From IMG/VR virus record IMGVR_UViG_3300028025_003950, positions 1 through 52,197 of that record: a stretch of DNA of 52,197 nt. One strand, written 5' to 3'. Each line of letters begins with the position of its first letter. The stretch's first letter is position 1. Below the pieces are notes generated by a model. The model saw only the letters and a program-made list of their open reading frames with translations. It was not told where the DNA came from and did not search any database. The translations under genes were made by a program, and so were the position numbers. Origin of the DNA: a virus. Shown here one piece after another: positions 8,078-16,664 of this stretch.

Positions 8078-8289
8078 TTTTCTACCGCTTTCCATAACTT
8101 ATAGGTTGGCATAAATGGATTGTCTTCATTACTTCCTTGATATACCTGACCTGTCTCTGTATCTATTAGTAAATACTTCTCTGGGCATTTTGTTATCACA
8201 GAGAGCTTTACAGCGTATTGTAAATCCTCAGCTTCACCGCTATCCCAACTGATAGGGGTGGTACTGGCTTTTGTCTTACGAACCCGCAT
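8074..8289 (-). CDS. Small hypothetical protein
   Basis: 71 aa. A basic N-terminus precedes a beta-rich core (KYLLIDTETGQVYQG). The ATG follows TATAGT by 8 nt on the minus strand with no ribosome site, so it may be leaderless. It is divergent from the gene at 8337. Function unknown. Confidence 0.6.
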   Translation of the reverse strand: MRVRKTKASTTPISWDSGEAEDLQYAVKLSVITKCPEKYLLIDTETGQVYQGSNEDNPFMPTYKLWKAVEK

Positions 8290-8336
8290 AAGATGAGACT
8301 ATAGCAAAATACTAAAGTTTATGGAAGGATGGCTCT

Positions 8337-8678
8337 ATGAGAGAATTTATGAAGTTTGAGATTAGAGACCCTGAGTGGGCTCAAGACTTGCAGAATGGCC
8401 TAGAGGAGTACATGGGCAAGTTATATGAATCTGTAGACGCTGAAGAAGGAAGCCCTGAAGCTGACCCGTTTACTGAAAGTGGACTGCCGTTTTGTTCTTG
8501 CAATGTGTGCGAAAGCAGGGAAATTCTGTCCTTTATAGCCCCTCGAGTAATTAAGGGGTATATCGACGGAAAGATTGGCTACTTTGACGCTAGTGAAGAA
8601 GAAGTTGTTGAGTATCTTCTTAAAGACGGGGGTCAAGACCTTTCAGGTTTGAACCCACTACCGACTCAAGAAAATTAA
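8337..8678 (+). CDS. Conserved phage hypothetical with Cys cluster
   Basis: 113 aa. FCSCNVCESREI at 52-63 provides three cysteines, followed by a helix (LSFIAPRVIKGYIDGKI). GGAAGGA precedes ATG. The last 59 bp overlap the convergent gene 8620-9008. Possibly metal-binding; function unknown. Confidence 0.65.
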   Translation: MREFMKFEIRDPEWAQDLQNGLEEYMGKLYESVDAEEGSPEADPFTESGLPFCSCNVCESREILSFIAPRVIKGYIDGKIGYFDASEEEVVEYLLKDGGQDLSGLNPLPTQEN

Positions 8679-9008
8679 TCTGGTCATCACTTAACTGGTC
8701 TTTAAGTTCTCTGTAGCGACTGTAGTTGTTGCTAGTGAAGCTAACTGAGTTTGAGCCATCTGCATTAAATAAAATCTCTACTACTCCCATCTGCCAAAGT
8801 TCGTTTGCCATCTGGCTAAGTTCTGCTCGATACATTTCGTAGAACTCGGGAAAAATATCTTTACAAAGTTGCGTCACTCGATAGATAGGTTCGCCCTCTT
8901 CGTTGACGCCTACCCACTCTAAGGCTCCTGATGTTGTGAGAATGGTGAAGATTTTGCTGACCTTCTCATCTTCTGAAGATGCGATTTTTCAGACTTCCGT
9001 TCCGTCAT
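8620..9008 (-). CDS. Hypothetical protein; apparent frameshift near start
   Basis: The frame is open from 8988 to 8620 and reads like a real protein well before its first standard start (GTG at 8877): LTTSGALEWVGVNEEGEP lies upstream of it. An ATG at 9008 overlapping the upstream gene would enter this frame if one A were added to, or re-read in, the AAAAA run at 8985-8989. I therefore extend the gene to 9008. The TGA of the upstream gene (8989-8991) lies in the same frame. Family unknown, though similar domains occur in other phages. Confidence 0.55.
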
Positions 9009-9013
9009 TATCA
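8985..9013 (+). promoter_or_regulatory. Class-2 promoter-like motif inside leftward genes
   Basis: CAGACTTCCGTTCCGT followed by CATTAT on the plus strand, close to the motif at 7562. It overlaps the end of the 84-aa gene and the start of the next. No rightward gene lies downstream, so it would give an antisense transcript or be a chance match. Confidence 0.3.
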
Positions 9014-9243
9014 GGGTCATCATCCATCTCTTCGGGGTCAAGGGTGAAGGTAATTCCAGTGGAGTCATCCATGGATTCGTTGACAATCATTGCTACAAGG
9101 TAGAGGGCTGCTTTTTCACGAAAGCCTGCTCTAATGAGAGACTGATAAAGCTCATGCATCTGAACTGCATCTTGGTCCATGGGACTCATACGCATCTGGT
9201 CTTCTAATGCGTTGAAGTCTGGCTCTTCTGGCTTATCGCTCAT
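8989..9243 (-). CDS. Small acidic hypothetical protein
   Basis: 84 aa, acidic, with a central amphipathic helix (HELYQSLIRAGFREKAALYL) and a tail rich in Asp. TTAGGA precedes the ATG. It is followed in the same frame by the 8620 gene after a single TGA. A family of short phage proteins with this helix is familiar to me but has no known function. Confidence 0.6.
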   Translation of the reverse strand: MSDKPEEPDFNALEDQMRMSPMDQDAVQMHELYQSLIRAGFREKAALYLVAMIVNESMDDSTGITFTLDPEEMDDDPDNDGTEV

Positions 9244-9279
9244 TATTAAATCCTAACCCATTGTAATTGGTTTAAAAGG

Positions 9280-11280
9280 TTACTCGACTTCATAACTACC
9301 CGAGACAGCAATGTAGTCTCCTGTCAACATTGAGAATGGGTAAATGTTTGTAACTCCTTGAGAAGACGCCCCAGTTCCTGCGCTTATTGCTACAAACGCA
9401 AATTCTATTGTTGAACCAATATAAAGACCATTGGCAGTATATTCATACCAAGCATTGCCATTATCTAGACCAACTGCTGCAAACTGGTAATTAGCTGACT
9501 TGGCTGCTACAGGAAGACCCATTAGAATTGCACCACCGCCAATTGCAGTCGTTGAACCTACAACAAATTGTGCACGGAAAAAGCAGGTCTTGCCGATAAC
9601 TTTATAAGCAGCAGGGCGTGAACCATTACCTAAGGTTATTGTTCCAGACTCTGTTCTTAAAGTTGGAGTGTAGGAAGTCCATGCAGTTAAGTCTGATGCT
9701 CCTGCTCCTGTGGCCCCCGTCGGACCTGTTGGGCCTATAACTGTACTTGCAGCTCCTGTTGGACCAGTTGGACCTGTAGCTCCTGCGGGTCCAGTCGGTC
9801 CTGTAATACTTGCACCAGTTGGTCCTGTTGGTCCAGGGGCGTTAGAGAGTGGGCCTGTTGCGCCTGTAGCTCCCGTCGGTCCTGTAGAACCAGTCGGACC
9901 AGTACCACCTTGAACTCCAGTTGCTCCTGTTGCTCCAGTAGGACCAGTCACTGTAGAAGCAGCACCTGTTGCTCCTGTTGGACCAGTAGGTCCTCCGCTA
10001 GGACCAGTTGGGCCAGTTGGTCCTATTGGTCCTTGCACAAATGAATCTGCACCTTGTGCACCAGTTGGGCCCGCTGCGCCCGTTGCTCCAGTTGGTCCAG
10101 TAGCGCCTCTAGGTCCAGTTGGTCCTACTGCTCCGTCATAACCATTTTGACCATCATTACCAGGAAGACCTGCAGGGCCAGTAACACCCTGAATACCACG
10201 TTCTCCTTGTTCACCTTGCAAACCTTGTGGACCAGTTGGTCCTTGTGGTCCTGTGGGGCCAGTTCCACCATTTAAACCAGTCGAACCTGTAGGTCCAGTA
10301 TTTCCTCGAGGTCCTGTGGCTCCTGTTGGTCCAGTGCTTCCTTGCGGACCTGTAACAGTTGATGCTGCACCTTGTGGTCCTGTTGCTCCCGTTGGACCTG
10401 CTGGACCAATGTTGCTTGAAGCAGACTCAATCCAAAAATCGTCATAGTAAACATAGACAAGACCATTGGCAGAATTTAGCCATGCATCACCAACTGAAGG
10501 ATTAGATGGTGGAGTATCAGAAGTTGTTGCGAAGACGCCATCAGCACCCGTTGCACCTGTAGGTCCAGTATCACCTGTTAAACCTGTTGGTCCTGTTACA
10601 CCTTGCGAACCAGTTGGGCCTACTTCTCCTTGCGGTCCTGTGGCACCATCATTTCCATTAGCACCTGTGGCACCTTGCGGGCCAGTCGCTCCAGTAGCTC
10701 CAACATTTCCTGTATCTCCCTTTGCACCCGTTGGTCCTGTGATTGATAGACCTTGAAGACCTTGAGGGCCTGTAGGTCCTACTCCTCCAGTGGGTCCTGT
10801 TGCTCCAGTGCTTCCGCTAACTCCTTGAGGCCCAGTAGAGCCAACAGCCCCAGTAGGCCCAGTGCTGCCAACAGCACCAGTAGCACCTTGAATACCTTGT
10901 TCACCTTGGTCACCTTTCGCTCCTGTTGGTCCTGTTAATCCTTGTGGGCCAGTCGGACCACTAAGTCCAGTAGCTCCTGTAGCTCCAGTGGCTCCAGCAA
11001 CTCCTTGAGCTCCTGTGGGTCCTGTAGTGCCTGTAGCACCTGTTGCACCGATACTTCCTGTTGCACCTTGAGCTCCTGTCGGTCCCGTGTGACCATCAAC
11101 GCCATCTTTACCATCTTTGCCATCTTTGCCATCTGCACCTGCAAGACCACGGGGACCTGTTGGACCAGTAGCTCCTGGTAAACCTTGCTCACCTTGAGGA
11201 CCTGTGGGACCAGTTGCGGAAACGCCATTACCATCAACGATAACTACATCTTTGATGGGACGGAAATTTACTTTAGGCAT
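9280..11280 (-). CDS. Collagen-like tail fibre
   Basis: 666 aa. After a 20-residue head, long Gly-X-Y tracts ([10 protein letters not shown] type) run to about residue 520. They are broken near 245-290 by a small globular insert ([20 protein letters not shown]). The last 145 residues form a beta-rich C-terminal domain likely to bind the receptor. The tracts should form a trimeric collagen helix. The repeats make this DNA prone to length change. Antisense open frames here are artefacts of the GGT/CCT repeats. Confidence 0.85.
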   Translation of the reverse strand: MPKVNFRPIKDVVIVDGNGVSATGPTGPQGEQGLPGATGPTGPRGLAGADGKDGKDGKDGVDGHTGPTGAQGATGSIGATGATGTTGPTGAQGVAGATGATGATGLSGPTGPQGLTGPTGAKGDQGEQGIQGATGAVGSTGPTGAVGSTGPQGVSGSTGATGPTGGVGPTGPQGLQGLSITGPTGAKGDTGNVGATGATGPQGATGANGNDGATGPQGEVGPTGSQGVTGPTGLTGDTGPTGATGADGVFATTSDTPPSNPSVGDAWLNSANGLVYVYYDDFWIESASSNIGPAGPTGATGPQGAASTVTGPQGSTGPTGATGPRGNTGPTGSTGLNGGTGPTGPQGPTGPQGLQGEQGERGIQGVTGPAGLPGNDGQNGYDGAVGPTGPRGATGPTGATGAAGPTGAQGADSFVQGPIGPTGPTGPSGGPTGPTGATGAASTVTGPTGATGATGVQGGTGPTGSTGPTGATGATGPLSNAPGPTGPTGASITGPTGPAGATGPTGPTGAASTVIGPTGPTGATGAGASDLTAWTSYTPTLRTESGTITLGNGSRPAAYKVIGKTCFFRAQFVVGSTTAIGGGAILMGLPVAAKSANYQFAAVGLDNGNAWYEYTANGLYIGSTIEFAFVAISAGTGASSQGVTNIYPFSMLTGDYIAVSGSYEVE

Positions 11281-11291
11281 CTATACCGTCC

Positions 11292-12518
11292 TTATAGAAG
11301 GTCGAACCAGCCAAGAGATGATTTGGCTGAAGAGGTACCATTTAAAACTCTGATAGCTAAGACAATAATGTCACTTACTGGAGTGTTTGCATTTGTTCTA
11401 CCTAACTGAAAAGCAAAGTTTTTGCTATCAGTGATTGTTGCTGATGCGCTGTTTTGATTGGTAGAAGCAAAGTACCCCTGAGAAATAATAGTTCCACCGC
11501 TCATAGCTGTTGCAGATGTGTTGTACTCGACGTTGTATTTTGGAGCATGTGTAGCCCAAGTTCCCCCCGTAATAGAGTCAGGGTTTCTAATCAAAGCAAA
11601 CTCAAAGTCACCAGCACCGTTAGGAGAGATGTCAACTACATCTGGAATAACTACAGCATCAGTTCGCCCTGAAGCTAGGCGTAAAGCAATAAGCGGATAA
11701 TAAGACTGGCTAAAAGACGCACTTTGTCTAACGGCGGTCCAAATCTCGGTTGGTTTGAAGTAGCCACCATTTGAGATAACAGTGGTACAAATCTGCTTCA
11801 TGGTTGAAGAACCTGAAGTTGTTCCTGTGTTTGTGATTTCATAACGAACTGGCAAAGAAGCCGTAGTCATATATACAGAATCAATACGGTTAGCGTGATT
11901 GAACTGATGAGCAAGAATAAAATAACCATCAATAGCAAAGCCCATGCGAGCAGAGCCAACACCAAGCCACTCAATCTCGGTAAAAAGAATTTGAGCCTTG
12001 CTTAAGTCGAGAACCACATCAGACGGACCAGAGCCATCAAGCTTGTCCATATTCCATTCAGACTGTGGAACTCGAGTTTCTACTACCGAACCAGAGATAG
12101 AAGTACGCTTTACAAAATAAACATTAGTTCCGTCTTGCTCCAGATAGAAACCGTTTTGTCGGGTGAAATACCCTGCTCTTTGTCGGAGGTTTGTCTTTGC
12201 TGGAGCGAAGACGAAAGTTTGAAGGACCTGAAGAGATTTGCCTGGTTGGTATGGGAAAACTCGACGAGACTCACGAGTGGTCTCTGAACCAGAAGCATTT
12301 GTGACATTGAGAAGAGCAGAACTTTGATTGATGTCGTAAGTAGTGGTTCCGTTGGTAGCGTGGGTATCGCTGTAATCGCCACTGTCTTGGTATCTATGGG
12401 CTGAATCGAATAGAGTAAAAGGCTCAGAAATCTTGGTTCGTCCGAACATGTCTGTGCGAAACGCGTTGATTTGGTCACGCGATGGCTTCGAAACATTGTT
12501 TAATGGTGAGGACGACAT
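11292..12518 (-). CDS. Virion structural protein
   Basis: 408 aa from the ATG at 12518, which lies 7 nt after TACAAT and lacks a ribosome site (leaderless candidate). The text TLFDSAHRYQDSGDYSDTH, RRVFPYQPGKSLQVLQTFV and NLRQRAGYF matches a large beta-sandwich structural protein that I recall from several tailed phages. It lies just upstream of the collagen-like fibre, suggesting a tail or fibre role. Confidence 0.65.
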   Translation of the reverse strand: MSSSPLNNVSKPSRDQINAFRTDMFGRTKISEPFTLFDSAHRYQDSGDYSDTHATNGTTTYDINQSSALLNVTNASGSETTRESRRVFPYQPGKSLQVLQTFVFAPAKTNLRQRAGYFTRQNGFYLEQDGTNVYFVKRTSISGSVVETRVPQSEWNMDKLDGSGPSDVVLDLSKAQILFTEIEWLGVGSARMGFAIDGYFILAHQFNHANRIDSVYMTTASLPVRYEITNTGTTSGSSTMKQICTTVISNGGYFKPTEIWTAVRQSASFSQSYYPLIALRLASGRTDAVVIPDVVDISPNGAGDFEFALIRNPDSITGGTWATHAPKYNVEYNTSATAMSGGTIISQGYFASTNQNSASATITDSKNFAFQLGRTNANTPVSDIIVLAIRVLNGTSSAKSSLGWFDLL

Positions 12519-12581
12519 AGTTACTATTGTAAGTTGTAATAGACACACTGACTTTTAATAAAGAAAGAAGCATCATAGAGT

Positions 12582-12878
12582 ATGGGACGCAAGAAGAAAC
12601 CTTCAGTAATCTCTACACGGAATGACCCGTCAGCACACTGGGTAATAAGCGAGGAATGGGCAGCAAATGGAAGAAACCTGGTTAAAGGCACCGAACTCTC
12701 TATACGAGACGAGAGAGGACGGTTTCAGTTTGTTAGGCATGTCTACAACCCAAGGCTCGATGTGGAGTGGATTGACGTTGTTGGGGGGCCGAATGGCTCA
12801 AAGCAATACAGGTCCTTTAACCCCCAAAGAATTAAAAGGGTCCACTGGAAGAACAAGATAAGACCTAAGAAGGTTTAG
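12582..12878 (+). CDS. Conserved actinophage-type hypothetical protein
   Basis: 98 aa, strongly basic, starting MGRKKKPSVIS. A beta-rich core (LVKGTELSIRDERGRFQFV, then EWIDVVGG) ends in an Arg/Lys tail. The sequence resembles a conserved small protein of actinobacterial phages; nucleic-acid binding is plausible from charge. Function unknown. Confidence 0.65.
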   Translation: MGRKKKPSVISTRNDPSAHWVISEEWAANGRNLVKGTELSIRDERGRFQFVRHVYNPRLDVEWIDVVGGPNGSKQYRSFNPQRIKRVHWKNKIRPKKV

Positions 12879-12907
12879 TAGACTTTTACTGTAATTTAGG
12901 AGGCATA

Positions 12908-13180
12908 ATGAAATCTGACTTTTCTAACTGGAGCCATACTCCAGAAAACCCTATTATCTTAAAAGCCTACGCAGAGAGCGCTATTGTCGAAGGTCTAACT
13001 GGAGGACAAATTCCAAAGGTGGTTTGGAGAGATGGAGAAGCAACCCTAACTCTTGCTCCAAAAGATGGCGAGCAAACCTATAACTTTAATATTGAAAACC
13101 CTCTGTTGATTGCAGAGATGGCTAAGAAAGATTTTATAGTTGAGCCTTCTGTAGAAGAAGAGACTTCTGAAGAGGAGTAA
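12908..13180 (+). CDS. Small acidic hypothetical protein
   Basis: 90 aa. TAGGAGGCATAATG gives a strong ribosome site. The acidic tail ends EEETSEEE. It follows the 98-aa gene by 29 bp. Its last 103 bp lie opposite the end of the secreted-protein gene on the other strand. Function unknown. Confidence 0.65.
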   Translation: MKSDFSNWSHTPENPIILKAYAESAIVEGLTGGQIPKVVWRDGEATLTLAPKDGEQTYNFNIENPLLIAEMAKKDFIVEPSVEEETSEEE

Positions 13181-13662
13181 TCCATCATGTCCTCGGGGAT
13201 ATCTGAGGATGGAGACCACGCTTTAAACTGACGTAGGTGGGATTGGTATTGACCAGTCCCGCCTATTTTCACTTGTACGACTACTGGATGTTTAGTACTA
13301 ATAGACCAGCACATTGAGCCATGAAAAGTCTTAGGAGCGTTCTTACCTAAGACCCAGGTGTTTGTGGCGGTGGTGTCTCTAGTTCCATCAGGAAGTAGCC
13401 GAGCAAACCTTAACTTAACATACTTAGGCTTTTTCTTATATTTAAGACCTACTTGAGCACAATAAAGTGCTCGATTCCTATCAAGTTTGGTGATGGCTTT
13501 CTTGTTATCAAAATCTAAAGTTGTCCACTTGTTTGCTTGAATCCATTGGGGATTGGTGGATTTCCATTGAACTTTCTCTTTAGAAGATGCAGAAAGTGGA
13601 AAAGTTGTTTGAAAGATGAAAAAGGCTGCAGCTACGGGGATTACTAAAAACTTCTTAGTCAT
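13078..13662 (-). CDS. Secreted hypothetical protein
   Basis: 194 aa. Signal peptide MTKKFLVIPVAAAFFIFQTTF..SA, then a beta-rich domain with RALYCAQVGLKYKKKPKYV and GSMCWSIS. Only two cysteines remain after the signal, so one disulfide is possible. The final third overlaps the convergent 90-aa gene in antisense. It has the look of a virion-surface or carbohydrate-binding domain, but I cannot name a family. Confidence 0.6.
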   Translation of the reverse strand: MTKKFLVIPVAAAFFIFQTTFPLSASSKEKVQWKSTNPQWIQANKWTTLDFDNKKAITKLDRNRALYCAQVGLKYKKKPKYVKLRFARLLPDGTRDTTATNTWVLGKNAPKTFHGSMCWSISTKHPVVVQVKIGGTGQYQSHLRQFKAWSPSSDIPEDMMDYSSSEVSSSTEGSTIKSFLAISAINRGFSILKL

Positions 13663-13671
13663 CCTTCCATT

Positions 13672-13905
13672 CTAAAGAAGGTCGGACTCGTCTACTACAT
13701 CTAAAGCAAGCTCAAAAATCTTTGCTTCATGCTTCATGTAATGATGACGGCACAAAAATAGGTAGCCTGATTCAAACTCAACTCGATAGAAAGATTGAGC
13801 CACTCCACATTGGTCGCAGAGTTCTAGGCGGGTAAAAGACTCTATTTCTACTTTTTGTTCCTCAGGGTTTGTTGGTTCAACCTCTACCACGGAAACTTCA
13901 CTCAC
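13672..13905 (-). CDS. DUF7455-like zinc-ribbon protein
   Basis: 77 aa from a GTG that overlaps the end of the DUF3039 gene by 8 nt, with GAGGAAA upstream. A longer frame to 14073 would lie inside that gene and is rejected. LCDQCGVAQSFYRVEF and GYLFLCRHHYMKHE show the C-x2-C...C-x-H-H pattern of a small actinobacterial family. Likely a structural Zn2+ site; function unknown. Confidence 0.65.
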   Translation of the reverse strand: MSEVSVVEVEPTNPEEQKVEIESFTRLELCDQCGVAQSFYRVEFESGYLFLCRHHYMKHEAKIFELALDVVDESDLL

Positions 13906-14134
13906 TCTGCATTTCCTCGTAAATCTCTTTACAAGTTGGGCAGATAGGGAACTTCTTTGGGTCGCGGTTAGGAATCCAGACCTTTCCACAAAGAGCCATA
14001 ATGGGGACGCCTTCAACGAGCGAATACATAACCTCGTCTTTAGGAGCATAGTGAGCGTGACGTTCGTGGTCACCGTCTTCGGTGTATGTTCGAGTGTCCT
14101 CTTGGTAAGAGGCTCCTGAGCCTAGAAGTGCCAT
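13898..14134 (-). CDS. DUF3039 family protein
   Basis: 78 aa with the hallmark of DUF3039: HAHYAPKDEVMYSLVEGVP, then ALCGKVWIPNRDPKKFPICP and TCKEIYEEM. The cysteines (ALC, CPTC) probably bind Zn2+. The family is almost confined to actinobacteria and their phages, which supports the host assignment. Function unknown. Translationally coupled to the 77-aa gene. Confidence 0.8.
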   Translation of the reverse strand: MALLGSGASYQEDTRTYTEDGDHERHAHYAPKDEVMYSLVEGVPIMALCGKVWIPNRDPKKFPICPTCKEIYEEMQSE

Positions 14135-14143
14135 GCAGCCAGT

Positions 14144-15097
14144 TTAGTACTTGACTGGGAGTAGTGATTGGAGGATTGTCTCCATTGGCATGGTGGCAAT
14201 GTGACTAGAGATGTCTTCCCTACCAAAAGAGATAAGAGCATTCTTTCCCTTAACCACTAAACCAGCAGCAAATTCAACTCCTGGTTTATGGAAGTTAAAT
14301 CCTCGGGAGAGGGCAATAATCTTTCCCTTATTATCAAACTGTACGAAATAGTGGACATAGCTACGCAAATGTATTGAAGTTGTCCCAAAAGTGGTTGGTA
14401 CCCAGTTAGTTTGGAATTTAACAAAAGTACGATGCATAACCCCTAGATAAGTTCCATCTTCCATCAAGTGGAGGTTTGTATTGCCACGAAGCATAGAAAC
14501 AGCGGGATGGTCAGTCATAAGAGTTGTTAGTACGCCATCTTTAATGGTTGCGTTAGGTCCATAGATAAAGTCAAAGTTTCCGTTAGGTTCATAAGGAACC
14601 ATCCAGTTCTTTTCTGGACGTTCAGCATCAATGCCGTTAAACTTTTGAAATTCAGTAACTTTTGTACATTTAGCATCCAGTTTTGCTACAGCCATGCGAG
14701 CAACAGGAGTATGACCTTGCTCCATTGTCACACAAGTAAAGTGCCAAGCACCGTCACGCCAAAAAAGCTTTGGGTCTTCAAGACCTCTGTTTATATCAAT
14801 ACCAAGACCAGAAACATCAATCTTACGAAGGTTCTTACACTTAAGTTCTTGGTCTAACTCTGCAAACCAAACATGGGATTTGATAGTTGAACCTTCGGTA
14901 ACAGTGTAAGCACCATTTCCCATGATGACGTAGTTACTAGAACGGATTGCTAAAACGAACCCTTTCTTAGCATGGTAGCCAATTGAAGGGTTCGTTGCAC
15001 CCCAATTCTTGTTTGTAGGGTCTACAAGACGACGGACATCGGTAATAACTCCACCAAGTTGATGGATTGTTGGGTACTTTTCATCTTGTTTTGGCAT
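14144..15097 (-). CDS. GH130/GH43-like five-bladed propeller glycosidase
   Basis: 317 aa with propeller repeats. GLEDPKLFWRDGAWHFTC near 106-123 carries the EDP motif typical of GH130 and related glycoside enzymes, followed by EKNWMVPY, FIYGPNA and a C-terminal EFAAGLVV..LISFGRED. Such proteins cleave or phosphorolyse mannosides and related glycans. It follows the methyltransferase gene by 9 bp, suggesting a glycan-modification operon. Substrate unknown. Confidence 0.65.
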   Translation of the reverse strand: MPKQDEKYPTIHQLGGVITDVRRLVDPTNKNWGATNPSIGYHAKKGFVLAIRSSNYVIMGNGAYTVTEGSTIKSHVWFAELDQELKCKNLRKIDVSGLGIDINRGLEDPKLFWRDGAWHFTCVTMEQGHTPVARMAVAKLDAKCTKVTEFQKFNGIDAERPEKNWMVPYEPNGNFDFIYGPNATIKDGVLTTLMTDHPAVSMLRGNTNLHLMEDGTYLGVMHRTFVKFQTNWVPTTFGTTSIHLRSYVHYFVQFDNKGKIIALSRGFNFHKPGVEFAAGLVVKGKNALISFGREDISSHIATMPMETILQSLLPVKY

Positions 15098-15106
15098 TAT
15101 GCGTCC

Positions 15107-15895
15107 CTAGTCTGCGTAGATAACTGCTGGATGGCGGTTGATTACTTTGTTTACTTTCTTTGCTACTACAAAAATATTATCTCCCCTGTTAGACATAGGA
15201 TAGCCGATAGCTTTTAATCTCTCTATATCTTCTGTTAAACCGTCTTCAAAAGAGTCTTCAGTCCACACAGAACCATCAAAACCACCAGCTTTTAGAATCT
15301 GTGTAATAGCAATAGGGCTGTACTCATAGTTGTGGCGGTAGAGAGCTGGCTTATGGCGATACTGCATATAAAAATAAGGTTCGAACCCACGAAGTATCTT
15401 CCAAAGAGCCCGACTGCTTGTGATGTTGGGGGTAGTAAGAATCAAAATACCCTGAGGCTTTAGGACTCGATTAATCTCAGAAATCATAAACATAGGGTCT
15501 AGTTCCATATGTTCGATGACCTCGGCACATATAACCATGTCAAAAGTGTTGTCCTCTATTGGAAGCTTTTGAGTCTCGAGGTCTACTCGGTAGACAGGAA
15601 CCTCTCTCCTGTGCTGTCCTATTACTAAAGACATCTGCTCAGTTTGAGGTAGGTCTAAGTCAAAATCTGTAACGTGAACTTCAAGTTCAGGGACCAGCAG
15701 GTCTAGCGACAACGGAATAACTTTTGAAGTTCCAAGCTCCAGGAGCTTGCCTTTTGGCTTTTGGTCAATAATAGTTTTTATGGTTCTTGCCATACGACGC
15801 TTATGTACCTGATGATAAGAATCGTCAGGAAGAATGACTGCCTCTAGGGCATTAATGATGCTCTTAGGAATGTCCTTGTATGGCTCGCTTATCAT
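15107..15895 (-). CDS. SAM-dependent class I methyltransferase
   Basis: 262 aa. Motif I reads LLELGTS (55-61). HVTDFDLDL is the acidic loop, and FDMVICAEVIEHMELDP plus INRVLKPQGILILTTPN mark the Methyltransf_11/23 fold. The gene lies next to the glycosidase-like gene, so sugar O-methylation is a reasonable guess, but the substrate is not visible. No target-recognition domain for DNA is seen. Confidence 0.75.
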   Translation of the reverse strand: MISEPYKDIPKSIINALEAVILPDDSYHQVHKRRMARTIKTIIDQKPKGKLLELGTSKVIPLSLDLLVPELEVHVTDFDLDLPQTEQMSLVIGQHRREVPVYRVDLETQKLPIEDNTFDMVICAEVIEHMELDPMFMISEINRVLKPQGILILTTPNITSSRALWKILRGFEPYFYMQYRHKPALYRHNYEYSPIAITQILKAGGFDGSVWTEDSFEDGLTEDIERLKAIGYPMSNRGDNIFVVAKKVNKVINRHPAVIYAD

Positions 15896-15917
15896 GTAAC
15901 GAGTCTAGTCTATTTAG

Positions 15918-15991
15918 AGCCCCGAATCGGATTCGAACCGATGACCCTCCGCTTACAAGGCGGATGCTCTGGCCAACTGAGCTATCAGGGC
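15918..15991 (-). tRNA. tRNA-Thr (TGT)
   Basis: 74 nt. Acceptor GCCCTGA/TCGGGGC, D arm AGCTCAGTTGGCCAGAGC, anticodon stem TCCGC/GCGGA with loop CTTGTAA (anticodon TGT), T arm ATCGGTTCGAATCCGAT. CCA is not encoded. It lies in the leftward cluster between the methyltransferase and adenosyltransferase genes. Confidence 0.9.
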
Positions 15992-16001
15992 GATGTTTTG
16001 A

Positions 16002-16568
16002 TTATAGACCACCTGGAACCCAGAGGTCGTCTCCATTCTCACGATTTTCATATCTAGCCAAAACAAATAGCAAATCACTAAGACGGTTCAGATACTTGGC
16101 AGTCAATGTATTGACACCTTCTCCAAACTGGTGAATTGCATGCCAAGTTGCTCTCTCTGCACGACGAACTATTGTTCTAGCCACATGGAGATGAGAAGAA
16201 GCTGGAGTCCCGCTAGGGAGAACAAAAGAACGTAAAGATTCAAGTCCAGAGTTGTAACTGTCTATTTCACTCTCAAGATAGTCAATCTGCTCTTGAGTTA
16301 CACGAAGTGGCTTTACTTTTGGTGACTCTACTACTGGAGTACATAAATCAGCTCCAACGTCAAACATATCGTTTTGAATCTTTACTAGCAAAGTCCTAAT
16401 GTTGTAGTTCTGCACATGCAACAGAGCAACACCAATGTATGAGTTAGCTTCATCAACAGTAGCGAACGCTTCAAGTCTTGGGTCATTCTTAGATGTGCGA
16501 GACATGTCACCAAGTGAAGTTGTTCCATCGTCACCAGTCTTGGTGTAAATGCGAGTTAAATTAACCAT
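16002..16568 (-). CDS. pduO: ATP:cob(I)alamin adenosyltransferase, PduO type
   Basis: 188 aa from MVNLTRIYTKTGDDGTTSLG; an in-frame extension would run into the tRNA-Gln gene. TKTGDDGTT is the ATP-binding loop; SSHLHVARTIVRRAERA and LNRLSDLLFVLARYEN are the PduO-family signature helices. The enzyme adds the 5'-deoxyadenosyl group to cob(I)alamin, making adenosylcobalamin, the cofactor of the class II ribonucleotide reductase at 22913. Length fits the family. It lies between tRNA-Thr and tRNA-Gln. Confidence 0.9.
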   Translation of the reverse strand: MVNLTRIYTKTGDDGTTSLGDMSRTSKNDPRLEAFATVDEANSYIGVALLHVQNYNIRTLLVKIQNDMFDVGADLCTPVVESPKVKPLRVTQEQIDYLESEIDSYNSGLESLRSFVLPSGTPASSHLHVARTIVRRAERATWHAIHQFGEGVNTLTAKYLNRLSDLLFVLARYENRENGDDLWVPGGL

Positions 16569-16584
16569 TGTTCTCCTTAATGTG

Positions 16585-16655
16585 CTCCCTGCCAAGGACT
16601 CGAACCTCAATTGCTGGTGCCAGAAACCAGAGTCTTGCCATTAGACGAACAGGGA
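16585..16655 (-). tRNA. tRNA-Gln (CTG)
   Basis: 71 nt. Acceptor TCCCTGT/GCAGGGA, anticodon stem CTGGT/ACCAG with loop TTCTGGC (anticodon CTG), T arm GAGGTTCGAGTCCTT. CCA is not encoded. It sits 9 bp from tRNA-Glu. Confidence 0.88.
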
Positions 16656-16664
16656 TAGTTTCCG

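Noticed and set aside
9280-11280. Repetitive DNA as a possible CRISPR array
   Set aside because: The repeats are 9-bp codon repeats of Gly-X-Y inside a gene, not spaced identical repeats with unique spacers.
9710-11409. Several open frames on the plus strand opposite the collagen-like gene
   Set aside because: They are artefacts of the GGT/CCT repeat, giving Pro-Val-Gly or Ser/Cys/Trp-rich nonsense in all frames. No ribosome sites and no protein-like composition.
13906-14073. N-terminal extension of the 77-aa zinc-ribbon gene
   Set aside because: It lies fully inside the DUF3039 gene in another frame and reads as random basic sequence; the GTG at 13905 overlaps the upstream stop as usual here.
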